From assembly GCF_000190595.1 (NCBI RefSeq), contig NC_015167.1, positions 2,836,501 through 2,900,500 of the forward strand: a stretch of DNA of 64,000 bases, written 5' to 3'. This DNA comes from Cellulophaga lytica DSM 7489 (GTDB taxonomy: Bacteria > Bacteroidota > Bacteroidia > Flavobacteriales > Flavobacteriaceae). Positions 51,978 to 61,825 of this stretch are shown here, in pieces. Position numbers and translations under genes: made by a program. Each line of letters opens with the position of its first letter. Position 1 is the stretch's first letter. Below the pieces are notes generated by a model. That model had not been told where the DNA came from. It did not search any database and saw only the letters and a list, made by a program, of their open reading frames with translations.

Positions 51978-52631
51978 TTATTGATTATTAGTGGTCTTTA
52001 TTTTTTTTATCTTCTTAGGGTTTATCCATAATATAATGCCACTTATACTAATAAATATGAGCCCTAAAGCAAGTATGGTAGAATATAAAAGCTTAAATAT
52101 TGATGCATCATTTTTTATAAAATAATCTACAATAGATCCATCGTGTATCATTTCTATAATAGTATCTGTACGTTGCTTTACAGATACAACTTTGCCTGTA
52201 TAGCAGTTAATTTGTAACTCTGTAAAATGCTCATCAAACCTAATTTTAGCTATACCTTTTTTTGGTCTGTAATCTATACGGTCTATTAGTGTAGATAATT
52301 GTAAAGAATCTACATACGCTATGGCATTTTTTTCAATGGTTTCTAAAGAAACAAGGGTATGGTTTTTTGTAGTTATTTTATGGGTAGCAGGTTTTAAGTA
52401 AAGTTCGCTTTTCCAGGCAAGCAAAGCTCCTGTAGCACTTATAATTAATATAAAAGCAACCAAAATTATAGCTACAGTTTTATGTAGATTTCTGTATAAA
52501 CGAGTGCTTTTTGCGAGTTTGTTAATCTTAATTTTCAATAGGAACTTATTTAAAGTTTCCGAAAATAACGAAAACCGCACTAAAATTTCATAATAATATG
52601 TTAACAAAGCAAGCTTACATTTAGCAAACAT
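51978..52631 (-). CDS. PepSY-associated membrane protein
   Basis: A 217-residue protein with a membrane helix (about 50-75, NLHKTVAIILVAFILIISAT), a PepSY-like periplasmic domain (IEKNAIAYVDSLQLSTLIDR, IRFDEHFTELQINCYTGKVV) and a second helix near the end (ILALGLIFISISGIILWINP). The family often accompanies iron reductases or TonB receptors. The first 35 residues are unlike the family; ATG at 52631 is the only ATG available, and a later non-ATG start is possible. Confidence 0.78.
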   Translation of the reverse strand: MFAKCKLALLTYYYEILVRFSLFSETLNKFLLKIKINKLAKSTRLYRNLHKTVAIILVAFILIISATGALLAWKSELYLKPATHKITTKNHTLVSLETIEKNAIAYVDSLQLSTLIDRIDYRPKKGIAKIRFDEHFTELQINCYTGKVVSVKQRTDTIIEMIHDGSIVDYFIKNDASIFKLLYSTILALGLIFISISGIILWINPKKIKKIKTTNNQ

Positions 52632-52693
52632 TTAATACAAATAGGTTTTTTGAAAACAGAAGTTTATTGAAAAAGCCGTATTTTTATACTTGT

Positions 52694-53821
52694 ATGAAGA
52701 ATGATAAAATAAACAGAAAAGGTTTTGTATTTAAGCAATACAAAGCCCCTTCACAAACTCCGTTTGAAAAGCTTTTTGAGATTTTTAAAGAGCTAATTAC
52801 ACATACATCTGGAGATTTTGATGAAGCTATAGATTGGTTGCGGGAGTTAGATAAAGAATATAAGCTTACCACAGAAGATTATACTATTGATGATTTTATA
52901 GAAGATCTAAAAGCTAAAGGCTACATTAGAGAAGAAATAAAGCCAGATGGTAGTAATGGTACAGCAATTACAGCTAAAACTGAAAGAGCAATAAGGCAGG
53001 CTGCATTAGATCAAATCTTTGGAAAAATAAAACGTAGCGGTTCTGGTAACCATAAAAGCAAAGGTGTTGGAGCTGGTGATGAGCATACTGGAGACTTTAG
53101 AAATTACCAATTTGGAGATGCCTTAGATAAAGTGTCTATGACAGAAAGTCTACGTAACGCACAAGTAAATAACGGTATTGGTGACTTTAGGTTAACGGAA
53201 GATGATTTAGTGGTTGAAGAAACTATGCATAAATCGCAAATGAGTACCGTACTTATGATAGATATTAGCCATAGTATGATTCTCTATGGCGAAGACCGTA
53301 TTACCCCTGCTAAAAAAGTTGCAATGGCCTTGGCAGAATTAATTACCACGCGTTACCCAAAAGATACATTAGATATTCTTGTTTTTGGTAATGATGCTTG
53401 GCCTATAAAAATTGCAGATTTACCATATTTACAAGTTGGTCCTTACCATACAAATACTGTTGCTGGTTTGCAATTGGCAATGGATTTACTCCGAAGAAAA
53501 CGTAACACCAACAAACAAATTTTTATGATAACAGATGGTAAGCCTAGTTGTTTGCAAATGCCAGATGGTACATATTATAAAAATAGTGTTGGTTTAGATG
53601 AGAACATTATAAATAAATGCTACGGTATGGCGCAACAAGCAAGAAAGTTACATATACCTATAACAACGTTTATGATAGCCCAAGATCCTTATTTAATGCA
53701 ATTTGTAAGGGAGTTTACACAAGCAAACCAAGGAAAAGCATTTTATACAGGTTTAAAAGGACTTGGAGAAATGATTTTTGAAGATTACGAAACCAATAGA
53801 AAAAAACGAATTAAAGGATAA
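52694..53821 (+). CDS. VWA domain protein (partner of AAA+ ATPase)
   Basis: From ATG 52694 the product has 375 residues; a TTG at 52667 would add nine. A helical N-terminal part with a Ser/Gly/Lys-rich linker (IKRSGSGNHKSKGVGAGD) precedes a VWA domain (about 185-370) with the MIDAS motif MIDISHSMILYGE and later Thr/Asp MITDGKPSC. VWA proteins paired with MoxR/ChlI-type ATPases act as metal-dependent assembly or chelatase modules. The AAA+ gene follows after 75 bp. Confidence 0.88.
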   Translation: MKNDKINRKGFVFKQYKAPSQTPFEKLFEIFKELITHTSGDFDEAIDWLRELDKEYKLTTEDYTIDDFIEDLKAKGYIREEIKPDGSNGTAITAKTERAIRQAALDQIFGKIKRSGSGNHKSKGVGAGDEHTGDFRNYQFGDALDKVSMTESLRNAQVNNGIGDFRLTEDDLVVEETMHKSQMSTVLMIDISHSMILYGEDRITPAKKVAMALAELITTRYPKDTLDILVFGNDAWPIKIADLPYLQVGPYHTNTVAGLQLAMDLLRRKRNTNKQIFMITDGKPSCLQMPDGTYYKNSVGLDENIINKCYGMAQQARKLHIPITTFMIAQDPYLMQFVREFTQANQGKAFYTGLKGLGEMIFEDYETNRKKRIKG

Positions 53822-53896
53822 AAAGAATAAAGAGAATAGAAATAAGATAATTACAATTAAGTCAATTTTCTATAATCTCTTTTCTAAAAATAGAAT

Positions 53897-55363
53897 ATGA
53901 AAATAGATACAATTAAAACACTAGGCGATTTAAAAAAAGCTGGATACCAAAGTAAATCTATAAAAGATGAGTTACGAGATAATTTAATAGAAAAAGTTAA
54001 AAATAAAGAAGCAACATTTACAGGTATTCACGGGTATCAAAATACTGTTATACCAGAATTAGAGCGTGCTATACTTTCTAGACATAACATAAACTTATTG
54101 GGTTTACGTGGGCAAGCAAAAACTCGTTTGGCTAGGTTAATGCTTAATTTACTAGATGAATATATACCAGTGGTAAAAGGATCTGAAATTAATGACGATC
54201 CCTTACAACCAATTTCTAGATATGCTGTAGAACTTATTAAAGAAGAGGGAGACAATACACCCATTACTTGGCTACACAGAAGTGAACGTTTTGCAGAAAA
54301 ATTAGCAACACCAGATGTTACTGTTGCAGATATTATTGGAGATGTAGACCCTATAAAAGCAGCCAATTTAAAACTTAGTTATGCTGATGATAGAGTAATA
54401 CATTACGGAATGATACCACGTGCTAACCGTTGTATTTTTGTTATTAATGAGCTACCAGATTTACAAGCAAGAATACAAGTTGCACTATTTAATATTTTAC
54501 AAGAAGGAGATATACAAATTAGAGGTTTTAAATTACGTTTGCCTTTAGATATGCAATTTGTTTTTACAGCAAATCCAGAAGATTATACAAATCGTGGTAG
54601 TATTGTTACGCCGTTAAAAGACAGAATAGGCTCACAGATTTTAACTCATTATCCAGAAGACATAGAAACTGCTAAAATTATTACAGCACAAGAAGCTAAG
54701 TTAGATAGTAGACAGTCTGAGGCTGTTATGGTTCCAGAACTAGCAAAAGAACTGTTAGAACAAATTGTTTTTGAAGCTCGTAAAAGCGAATATATAGATG
54801 CTAAAAGTGGTGTAAGTGCAAGGTTAAGCATTACTGCTTTTGAAAACTTATTAAGTACAGCAGAGCTTAGAGCTTTAAAAACTGGTGATGATAAAACAAC
54901 AGTTAGACTTAGTGATTTTATAGGCATTATACCAGCAATAACTGGTAAGGTAGAGTTGGTTTATGAAGGTGAGCAAGAAGGTGCAGCAAGTGTGGCTTAT
55001 AACCTAATTGGTGATGCGGTACAAACATTGTTTCCAGAGTATTTTCCTAAAATTGAAAAACTTAAAAAACAAGAAGATGTTAGTCCGTATGACAGTGTAG
55101 TGTCTTGGTTTTTTAATAACGAAGCTGGTTTTGAGCTTTTAGATGATTTAAGAGATAAAGAGTATAAAAATATGTTAGATGCCGTTTCTCCTTTAGATGA
55201 TTTGTTAGGGGAGCACCAGCCTAAGTTAAAAAAAGAAGAAAGTTATTTTGTAAAAGAGTTTATACTTTGGGGCTTGGTACAGTTTAAGCAATTAAGCAAA
55301 TACAGATTTACAGAAGGTATACAGTTTAAAGATCCTTATAGTAGTTATATAAGCGGTTTGTAA
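53897..55363 (+). CDS. AAA+ ATPase, magnesium-chelatase ChlI-like
   Basis: A 488-residue AAA+ ATPase. Walker A is GLRGQAKTR (about 73-81); the Walker B strand reads CIFVINELPDL, with Asn in place of the usual Asp before Glu; sensor 1 is FVFTANPEDYTNRG and the arginine finger lies in PLKDRIGSQI. Like ChlI it has a long insertion and a helical lid. With the upstream VWA gene it resembles the ChlI/ChlD pair of metal insertion or MoxR/VWA chaperones. No chelatase ChlH is present. The target is unknown. Confidence 0.87.
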   Translation: MKIDTIKTLGDLKKAGYQSKSIKDELRDNLIEKVKNKEATFTGIHGYQNTVIPELERAILSRHNINLLGLRGQAKTRLARLMLNLLDEYIPVVKGSEINDDPLQPISRYAVELIKEEGDNTPITWLHRSERFAEKLATPDVTVADIIGDVDPIKAANLKLSYADDRVIHYGMIPRANRCIFVINELPDLQARIQVALFNILQEGDIQIRGFKLRLPLDMQFVFTANPEDYTNRGSIVTPLKDRIGSQILTHYPEDIETAKIITAQEAKLDSRQSEAVMVPELAKELLEQIVFEARKSEYIDAKSGVSARLSITAFENLLSTAELRALKTGDDKTTVRLSDFIGIIPAITGKVELVYEGEQEGAASVAYNLIGDAVQTLFPEYFPKIEKLKKQEDVSPYDSVVSWFFNNEAGFELLDDLRDKEYKNMLDAVSPLDDLLGEHQPKLKKEESYFVKEFILWGLVQFKQLSKYRFTEGIQFKDPYSSYISGL

Positions 55364-55364
55364 T

Positions 55365-55940
55365 TTACCATGTATTTCTAGATTTTATATTAGCATCGCA
55401 GAGTTTAATTATCTCTGCGATTCTTTTTTGCTTTGTTTCTTCTCTTTTTGCTTGGTTTAAATAATACAAGTAGCCTTTTTTGTATGATGGTGCAAAACTA
55501 TTGTAATTATTAAAAGCATTAGGTTTTTTATCAAAAGCTTCTTGTAAATTAGTAGGTATAACTCCGTTTTCTACATCGTCTAAACTATTCCATGAACCAT
55601 TTTCTTTAGCTATTTCTATACTTTCTAAACCACTTTTATGCATTAAATTACTTGCAATTAGTGTGTTTATATGTGTTTTATTAACCTTACTCCACACGCT
55701 TTTAGGTTTTCTAGGACAAAAATATTGTCTTCTTTTACCCTCACCTAAGCTTTTAACAGTACTGTCTATCCAGCCAAAACAAAGTGCAACTTTTACAGCA
55801 TCTTCCCAACGCATACTTTGCTTTTTATGACCTACTTTATAAAGTATTAAATGTATACCAGTATTTGTATTGTGGTTTTCTAGTAGCCAAGCTCTCCATT
55901 CGGTTGTAGTTTTAAAATAGAACTCCTCTGTATTAGCCAT
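55365..55940 (-). CDS. YdeI/OmpD-associated family protein
   Basis: A 191-residue protein of the YdeI/OmpD-associated family: EFYFKTTTEWRAWLLENH, ILYKVGHKKQSMRWEDAVKV, CFGWIDSTVKSLGEGKRRQY and the C-terminal RIAEIIKLC. It was linked to bacteriocin resistance in enterics, but its activity is unclear. It converges with the AAA+ gene with a single base between stops. Confidence 0.88.
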   Translation of the reverse strand: MANTEEFYFKTTTEWRAWLLENHNTNTGIHLILYKVGHKKQSMRWEDAVKVALCFGWIDSTVKSLGEGKRRQYFCPRKPKSVWSKVNKTHINTLIASNLMHKSGLESIEIAKENGSWNSLDDVENGVIPTNLQEAFDKKPNAFNNYNSFAPSYKKGYLYYLNQAKREETKQKRIAEIIKLCDANIKSRNTW

Positions 55941-56006
55941 TTTTAGTTTGGTGATACTTTAGTATAAAGATTGATGTATATTTATATCCAAAAATAGCCA
56001 AAAAAT

Positions 56007-56585
56007 ATGCAACGTAATTACATCTCTATTATTTTAACCTTTGTATTTATAACCTTTATGAATGCACAGGAGCAGTCTAAAAAGGACTTACCCTATTACC
56101 AAATACCAGAGTCACCTAAAGAGTTTACAGCAGGCACAGTAGCAGCAAGGACTATAGATGCTTTGGGTTTTAGATATTATTGGGCAACAGAAGGGTTACG
56201 TTCTCAAGATTTAGCTTACAAACCCAATAAAGAGGGGAGAAGTACTGGTGAAACTGTAGATCATATTTATGGTTTATCTAAAATGATTTTAAAAACAACT
56301 AGTTTAAAGGTTAATGAAGATAAAAACCAAGAACTAACTTTTAAAGAAAAAAGAAAACGTACTCTAGAGAACTTTAAAAAAGTTAGTGACATATTAAAAA
56401 ATGCAACCAACTTAGAAGAACATGAGTTGGTGTTTAATAAAAATTTTAAGCTTCCGTTTTGGAATGCTATTAATGGGCCTATAACAGATGCAATATGGCA
56501 TAGCGGACAAATAGTTGTTATGAGAAGATCATCTGGAAACCCAATGCCAAAAGGCGTAAATGTATTACTGGGAACAAAAAAATAA
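56007..56585 (+). CDS. Secreted DinB-like protein
   Basis: A 192-residue protein with a signal peptide (cut near TFMNAQEQ). The body looks like a DinB/YfiT four-helix protein: TIDALGFRYYWATEGLRSQD, RSTGETVDHIYGLSKMILKT and ITDAIWHSGQIVVMRRSSGN, where His in VDHIYG and IWHSGQI fit the metal-binding triad. DinB-fold proteins are often metal-dependent thiol transferases, usually cytoplasmic, so export is unusual. It precedes the M16 peptidase gene by 33 bp and may be co-transcribed. Confidence 0.75.
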   Translation: MQRNYISIILTFVFITFMNAQEQSKKDLPYYQIPESPKEFTAGTVAARTIDALGFRYYWATEGLRSQDLAYKPNKEGRSTGETVDHIYGLSKMILKTTSLKVNEDKNQELTFKEKRKRTLENFKKVSDILKNATNLEEHELVFNKNFKLPFWNAINGPITDAIWHSGQIVVMRRSSGNPMPKGVNVLLGTKK

Positions 56586-56618
56586 TTACATAACTTAAAA
56601 CTAATTCATCAATAAAAA

Positions 56619-59471
56619 ATGAGAAAATTACAATCTTTTTTGGCAGCAGTAACCGTGTTGCTTGTATTCTCTTGCAAGGAGAAAACAGAAAAAACATCAG
56701 AAGAAATAGCAAAAACAGAATTTAAGGTAGATTTTGAAAAGTTTACACTGGATAATGGTTTACAAGTTATTTTTCATATTGATAGATCTGACCCTGTAGT
56801 TGCAGTAGCATTAACTAGCCACGTAGGTTCTGCACGTGAAAAAGTTGGTAGAACAGGATTTGCACATTTATTTGAACATTTACTTTTTTTAGAGTCAGAA
56901 AACCTTGGAAAAGGCGGTTTAGATAAAATGAGTGCACGTATTGGTGGCTCTGGCGCAAATGGATCTACAAGTAGAGACCGCACCAATTATTACCAAACGG
57001 TTCCTAAAGATGCTTTAGAAAAAATGATTTGGGCAGAAGCAGATAAGCTAGGATTTTTTATAAATACTGTTACTGAGCCTGTTTTGGCTAAAGAGAAAGA
57101 GGTTGTAAAAAATGAAAAAAGACAACGTGTAGATAATAATCCTTACGGACACGTTAATTATGTGCAAACAAAAGCATTGTACCCAGAAGGTCACCCGTAT
57201 AGTTGGACGGTTATTGGATCTTTAGAAGACTTACAAAATGCTACTTTGCAAGATGTAAAAGATTTTTACAACAAATGGTATGTTCCTAACAATGTTACAT
57301 TAACTATTGCTGGTGATTTTGATAAGAGCCAAGCAAAAGAATGGGTTAAAAAGTATTTTGATGAAATTAAAAAAGGGGATGATATACCAGCTTTAGAAAA
57401 ACAACCTGTTACTTTGGCAGAAACTAAAAAGTTGTATTATGAAGATAACTTTGCGCGCTTACCACAATTGTCTTTAACGTGGCCTTCTGTACCAGAGTTT
57501 CATAAAGATGCGTATGCTTTAGACGTGCTATCATCTTATTTAGCATATGGCAAAAAAGCACCTTTGTATAAGATTTTAGTAGAAGATAAAAAGTTAACAG
57601 ACGGTGTACGTATGTACAATTACTCATCTGAACTTGCAGGAGAGTTAACATTATCTGTTACTGCTTTTGATACTACAGAGCTTACAAGTGTAAATAGTGC
57701 TATACAAGATGCTTTTGCTTTATTTGAAAAAGAAGGAATTTCTGATGCAGATATTAGAAGAATAAAAGCAAAACAAGAAACAAGTTTTTACAATTCGCTT
57801 TCTAGTGTTTTAGGTAAAGGTTTTCAATTGGCTCAATATGAGATTTTTGCTGGAGACCCTGGCTATGTTACTGAAGATGTAAAAAATATTTTGGCTGTAA
57901 CTAAAGAAGATGTTATGCGTGTGTATAATACGTATATTAAAAATAAAAATTTGGTGGCAGTTAGTGCTGTACCTAAAGGGCAAGCTTCTTTAGTTTTAGA
58001 TGGTTCTACTAAAGCAGAGGTTGTAGAAGAAAAAATTGTTGAAGGTAAAGAAAGTACTTTTGACCCCAGTATTGTTGCTACTTACGAGAAAACACCTTCT
58101 AGCTTTGATCGTAGTGTGGAACCTCCTTATGGTGAGAGTCCAGATGTAATTGTACCAGAAGTATATAAAAAGGAGCTTTCATCTGGTATTAAAATATTTG
58201 GAATAGAAAATAATGAAGTGCCACTGGTAACGTTTAATTTTAGAATTAACGGTGGTATGCTGTTAGAAGACAAAAATAAAATAGGTGTTTCTAATTTATT
58301 AGCATCTATGTTAACCAAAGGAACAAAAAACAAAAATCCTGAAGAGTTAGAAAATGCTATACAAACATTAGGAGCAAGTATTAGCGCATCTGCTAGCGAC
58401 CAGTATATTACTATTTCTGGTAATTGTTTGGCTAAAAACTACACAAAAGTAATAGAGCTGGTAAATGAAATTATTTTAGAACCACGTTGGGACACTAAAG
58501 AGTTTGATTTGCTTAAACAGAGTACTATTAGTCAACTGCAAAGAGCACAAGCTAACCCTATTAGTATAGCTAGAGATCAGTTTTACAAAGTATTGTATGG
58601 TAATAATAATATTTTATCTAATAACAATGCAGGTACAACAACAACTGTAAAAGCAATTACGTTGCAAGACTTAAAAGAGTATTACAGTGCAAATATTTCC
58701 CCTAAAGTTACTAGTTTTCATATTGTAGGAGATATTACAACACCAAATGCAATAGCGTCTTTAAAAACCTTAAATACAAAATGGGAACAAAAAGATGTAA
58801 ATGTACCAACGGTAATTGCTGCTAAAACACCAGAAAATGCTAAAGTATATTTTTACAATGTGCCAAACGCTAAACAATCTGTTCTTTTATTTGGAGCACC
58901 TGCAATTGCAGCAACAGATAAAGACTTTTATTCGGCACAGGTAATGAATTATAGACTTGGAGGCGGTAGTTTTGCATCTCAATTAACACAGGAGCTTAGA
59001 GAAGGTAAAGGGTATACATACGGAGTACGATCTAGCTTTAGTGGTGGTAAAACATCTGGTTTATTTACTGTTTCTAGTGGTGTGCGTACTAACGTAACTT
59101 ATGAGGCTTCTCAGCTAGTTAAAGATATTATGAGTAATTATAGTGAGGGGTACAACCAAAACGATTTGGAAGTATCTAAAGGTTATATGATAAAAAGCAA
59201 TGCCAGAGCTTTTGAAACTATGGGGTCTAAATTAAATATGTTAGAAAACATTAGTATGTATAACTACCCAGTAGACTATGCTAAGCAAAGAGAAAATAGT
59301 GTAAAAAATATGTCTGTAGAAGATGTAAAAAAATTGGCAGACAAATATGTTAACCCAGATAAAATGATTTACTTAATTGTAGGTGATGCTAAAACACAGC
59401 TTAATAAACTTAATAAATTAGGATATGGTGAACCAGAATTGCTAAATCCTGATGAGGTTTTAAAAGACTAA
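56619..59471 (+). CDS. M16 family zinc metallopeptidase lipoprotein
   Basis: A 950-residue lipoprotein (Cys19 in LLVFSCKEK) of the pitrilysin family, with two M16 halves. The first half has the active HxxEH: H83, E86 and H87 in FAHLFEHLLF, and the distal Glu in KEKEVVKNEKRQR. The second half (about 500-950) lacks the motif, as normal for the pseudo-catalytic domain, and carries the family end region LTQELREGKGYTYGVRSSFS. It degrades peptides in the periplasm or at the surface. A strong terminator follows. Confidence 0.94.
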   Translation: MRKLQSFLAAVTVLLVFSCKEKTEKTSEEIAKTEFKVDFEKFTLDNGLQVIFHIDRSDPVVAVALTSHVGSAREKVGRTGFAHLFEHLLFLESENLGKGGLDKMSARIGGSGANGSTSRDRTNYYQTVPKDALEKMIWAEADKLGFFINTVTEPVLAKEKEVVKNEKRQRVDNNPYGHVNYVQTKALYPEGHPYSWTVIGSLEDLQNATLQDVKDFYNKWYVPNNVTLTIAGDFDKSQAKEWVKKYFDEIKKGDDIPALEKQPVTLAETKKLYYEDNFARLPQLSLTWPSVPEFHKDAYALDVLSSYLAYGKKAPLYKILVEDKKLTDGVRMYNYSSELAGELTLSVTAFDTTELTSVNSAIQDAFALFEKEGISDADIRRIKAKQETSFYNSLSSVLGKGFQLAQYEIFAGDPGYVTEDVKNILAVTKEDVMRVYNTYIKNKNLVAVSAVPKGQASLVLDGSTKAEVVEEKIVEGKESTFDPSIVATYEKTPSSFDRSVEPPYGESPDVIVPEVYKKELSSGIKIFGIENNEVPLVTFNFRINGGMLLEDKNKIGVSNLLASMLTKGTKNKNPEELENAIQTLGASISASASDQYITISGNCLAKNYTKVIELVNEIILEPRWDTKEFDLLKQSTISQLQRAQANPISIARDQFYKVLYGNNNILSNNNAGTTTTVKAITLQDLKEYYSANISPKVTSFHIVGDITTPNAIASLKTLNTKWEQKDVNVPTVIAAKTPENAKVYFYNVPNAKQSVLLFGAPAIAATDKDFYSAQVMNYRLGGGSFASQLTQELREGKGYTYGVRSSFSGGKTSGLFTVSSGVRTNVTYEASQLVKDIMSNYSEGYNQNDLEVSKGYMIKSNARAFETMGSKLNMLENISMYNYPVDYAKQRENSVKNMSVEDVKKLADKYVNPDKMIYLIVGDAKTQLNKLNKLGYGEPELLNPDEVLKD

Positions 59472-59493
59472 CTATTGGTTTATATACTATTTT

Positions 59494-59532
59494 AAAAAAA
59501 TCCGCTTTACAATGTGTAAAGCGGATTTTTTT
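59494..59532. terminator. Bidirectional terminator after the M16 gene
   Basis: An 18-bp stem with A7/T7 ends around TCCGCTTTACA/TGTAAAGCGGA and a 3-base loop, between the M16 and convergent M1 genes. Confidence 0.95.
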
Positions 59533-59559
59533 ATTTCTTAGTTTTAAAAATACTGTAGT

Positions 59560-61182
59560 TTATATTTTTTTTAGATTGATGTAAAAATTAGGATCAAAAA
59601 TAACACTAGCATTTTTAGAAGAAACTTTAGTTGTTTTCCAGTCTGCAGAAGGAAAAACCCATTGCTCTTTATCATCTATTTTTACTTTTAAAGGCATATC
59701 AAAATCAGCTACAATATTTGTATATCTATACTGTAAGCTATTACCTTTAATTTTATATTCTAAAGTTGGTATGCGTACATCTCTTAAATACTGATTAAAA
59801 AAAGTTGATAAATCTTTACCGGATTGGTGACTTAAGTAATCTTCAATTTGTTCTGTAGTTACAACAGAATGGTAAAAATCTTTATTTAATCCTCTTAAAA
59901 TACGTCTCCATTTTTCATCATTATCTACCAATTGTCTTAGTGTGTGTATCATATTAGCACCTTTAAAATACATATCGCCAGATCCTTCATCGTTTACATC
60001 ATAATTACCAATAATAGGAGAATCATTAGCAATATTTCTTCGTAAACCAATAATGTATTCATTAGCTGCTTGGGTACCATAATAATAGTCTAAAAAGATG
60101 CTTTCAGAATAGGTAGTGAAACTCTCGTGTATCCACATATCTGCTATATCTTTATTGGTAATGTTATTAGCAAACCACTCGTGACCAGATTCGTGAATAA
60201 TTAAATAATCAAACTTTATTCCCCAACCAGAACCAGAAAAGTCGTTTCCTTTATATCCTTTCATATAATTATTACCATAGGTAACAGAACTTTGGTGTTC
60301 CATTCCTAAATACGGAGCTTCAACCAATTTATAACCATCTTCATAAAAAGGATAAGGACCAAACCAATGCTCAAAAGCTTTCATCATTTTAGGAGCATCT
60401 TTAAAATGTACTTTAGCTTTTTCTAAGTTATCACGTAAAACATAATAATCCATTGTTAACGGACCTTTTTCACCATTGTAAACTTCAGAAAAATGTACAT
60501 AATCTCCTATGTTTACATTTACACCATAATTGTTAATTGGGTTTTTAACTACCCAATGAGATGTTACAGTATTAGCGTGTTCTTCAATTTTTTCTAGCCT
60601 TCCGTTAGATATGTTAGATAGTCCTTTTGGGTTAGTAACACTAATGCGCATACTGTCTACCTCGTCATACATATGATCTTTGTTTGGCCACCAAACACTG
60701 GCACCTAAACCTTGGCAAGATGTAGCTACAAATGGCTTGCCGTTTTTGTCTTTTGACCAAGAAAAACCACCATCCCAAGGTGCATTTACAGCTTCTTTAG
60801 GGTTACCCTCATAATACACCACAATTTGGTTAACAGCACCAATTTCTTGTTTTTGCTTTAGTTTTATAAAATGCGCATTAGTTGCTGAGGTAAACTTTAA
60901 CTTTTTACCTTTTTGTGTCACTTTGGTAATTTTTAACGGAGGTTGTAAGTCTACCTGCAGTACTTGGTTTTTATCTAAAACAGTATATTTAATGGTATTT
61001 TTACCAGAAATGTATTTTTTAGCAGGGTCTACTGTTACATCTAAATGGTAGTAATTTAAATCCCACCAAGCACGTTCTGGAGTTATACTACCACGTAAAG
61101 TATCAGTTTTTGTAAATGTTTTTTGAGCATACACACCATTAGATAGGAGTAGAGTAACACAAATTAATAAAGCTTTTTTCAT
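59560..61182 (-). CDS. M1 family aminopeptidase
   Basis: A 540-residue exported zinc aminopeptidase (signal cut near NGVYAQKTF). Zinc site H330-E-x-x-H334 (IIHESGHEWF) and E353 (WIHESFTTYSE) have the M1 spacing of 18 residues. The substrate-binding motif is GMEHQ rather than the common GAMEN. The long ARM/HEAT C-terminal domain of larger M1 enzymes is absent, as in the shorter bacterial subgroup. It trims peptides outside the cytoplasm and fits with the nearby M16 and M28 enzymes. Confidence 0.94.
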   Translation of the reverse strand: MKKALLICVTLLLSNGVYAQKTFTKTDTLRGSITPERAWWDLNYYHLDVTVDPAKKYISGKNTIKYTVLDKNQVLQVDLQPPLKITKVTQKGKKLKFTSATNAHFIKLKQKQEIGAVNQIVVYYEGNPKEAVNAPWDGGFSWSKDKNGKPFVATSCQGLGASVWWPNKDHMYDEVDSMRISVTNPKGLSNISNGRLEKIEEHANTVTSHWVVKNPINNYGVNVNIGDYVHFSEVYNGEKGPLTMDYYVLRDNLEKAKVHFKDAPKMMKAFEHWFGPYPFYEDGYKLVEAPYLGMEHQSSVTYGNNYMKGYKGNDFSGSGWGIKFDYLIIHESGHEWFANNITNKDIADMWIHESFTTYSESIFLDYYYGTQAANEYIIGLRRNIANDSPIIGNYDVNDEGSGDMYFKGANMIHTLRQLVDNDEKWRRILRGLNKDFYHSVVTTEQIEDYLSHQSGKDLSTFFNQYLRDVRIPTLEYKIKGNSLQYRYTNIVADFDMPLKVKIDDKEQWVFPSADWKTTKVSSKNASVIFDPNFYINLKKI

Positions 61183-61240
61183 AAAAGTAGTTTGTTAGTA
61201 GTACAAATATATATTTATCTATAAATGTAATAAAAAGAAA

Positions 61241-61272
61241 AAGCCATTAAATAGTTTCCTAATTAATGGCTT
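61241..61272 (-). terminator. Terminator after the FKBP gene
   Basis: AAGCCATTAA/TTAATGGCTT, a 10-bp stem with a 12-base loop, followed on the minus strand by TTTCTTTTTA. Confidence 0.8.
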
Positions 61273-61291
61273 CTGTGCTATTATTATAAGT

Positions 61292-61756
61292 TTAGTTTAC
61301 ACTTAAAAGATTAATATCAAAAATTAAAACCGAACCTCCTGGTATAGGACCATAATCATTACTGCCGTACCCCAATCTAGACGGTACTAATAAAATACCA
61401 CTACCACCTTCTTTAAAATAGGTAATACCTTCTGTCCAACCAGCAATTACTTGCTGTAGGTTAAAAGAAATTCCGTTAGCATCACTCTCATCAAAAGTAC
61501 TTCCGTCTGTAAAATATCCTTTATAAGCTACAGTAACATCAGATGTTGTGGTTGGTCTAATACCATTACCTTCATCATTAATTACGTAATACAAACCACT
61601 TTCACTTTTTAAGGCTGTTAGGTTATTTTTTTCTATGTAGTCTTTAATCTCTTCTTCATTTTGAGCTGTATAATCTACAGGCTCTTTAAAAGTGGTGTCA
61701 TCGTTTTTACAAGAAATAAATAAGGTAAAAACAACTATTAGAATTCCGTATTTCAT
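61292..61756 (-). CDS. FKBP-type peptidyl-prolyl isomerase lipoprotein
   Basis: A 154-residue lipoprotein (Cys16 in TLFISCKNDD) with an FKBP domain (about 55-154): SDVTVAYKGYFTDGSTFDES, QVIAGWTEGITYFKEGGSGI, LVPSRLGYGSNDYGPIPGGS and VLIFDINLLSV. The aromatic active-site residues are largely kept. It assists folding of exported proteins. It lies 69 bp after the M28 gene on the same strand and may share its transcript. Confidence 0.94.
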   Translation of the reverse strand: MKYGILIVVFTLFISCKNDDTTFKEPVDYTAQNEEEIKDYIEKNNLTALKSESGLYYVINDEGNGIRPTTTSDVTVAYKGYFTDGSTFDESDANGISFNLQQVIAGWTEGITYFKEGGSGILLVPSRLGYGSNDYGPIPGGSVLIFDINLLSVN

Positions 61757-61825
61757 TTATAATTTTTTTAAGCTGAGCAAATATAGGGGTTTAACTTTAC
61801 CTATAATTTTAAAAATAAGTTAATG

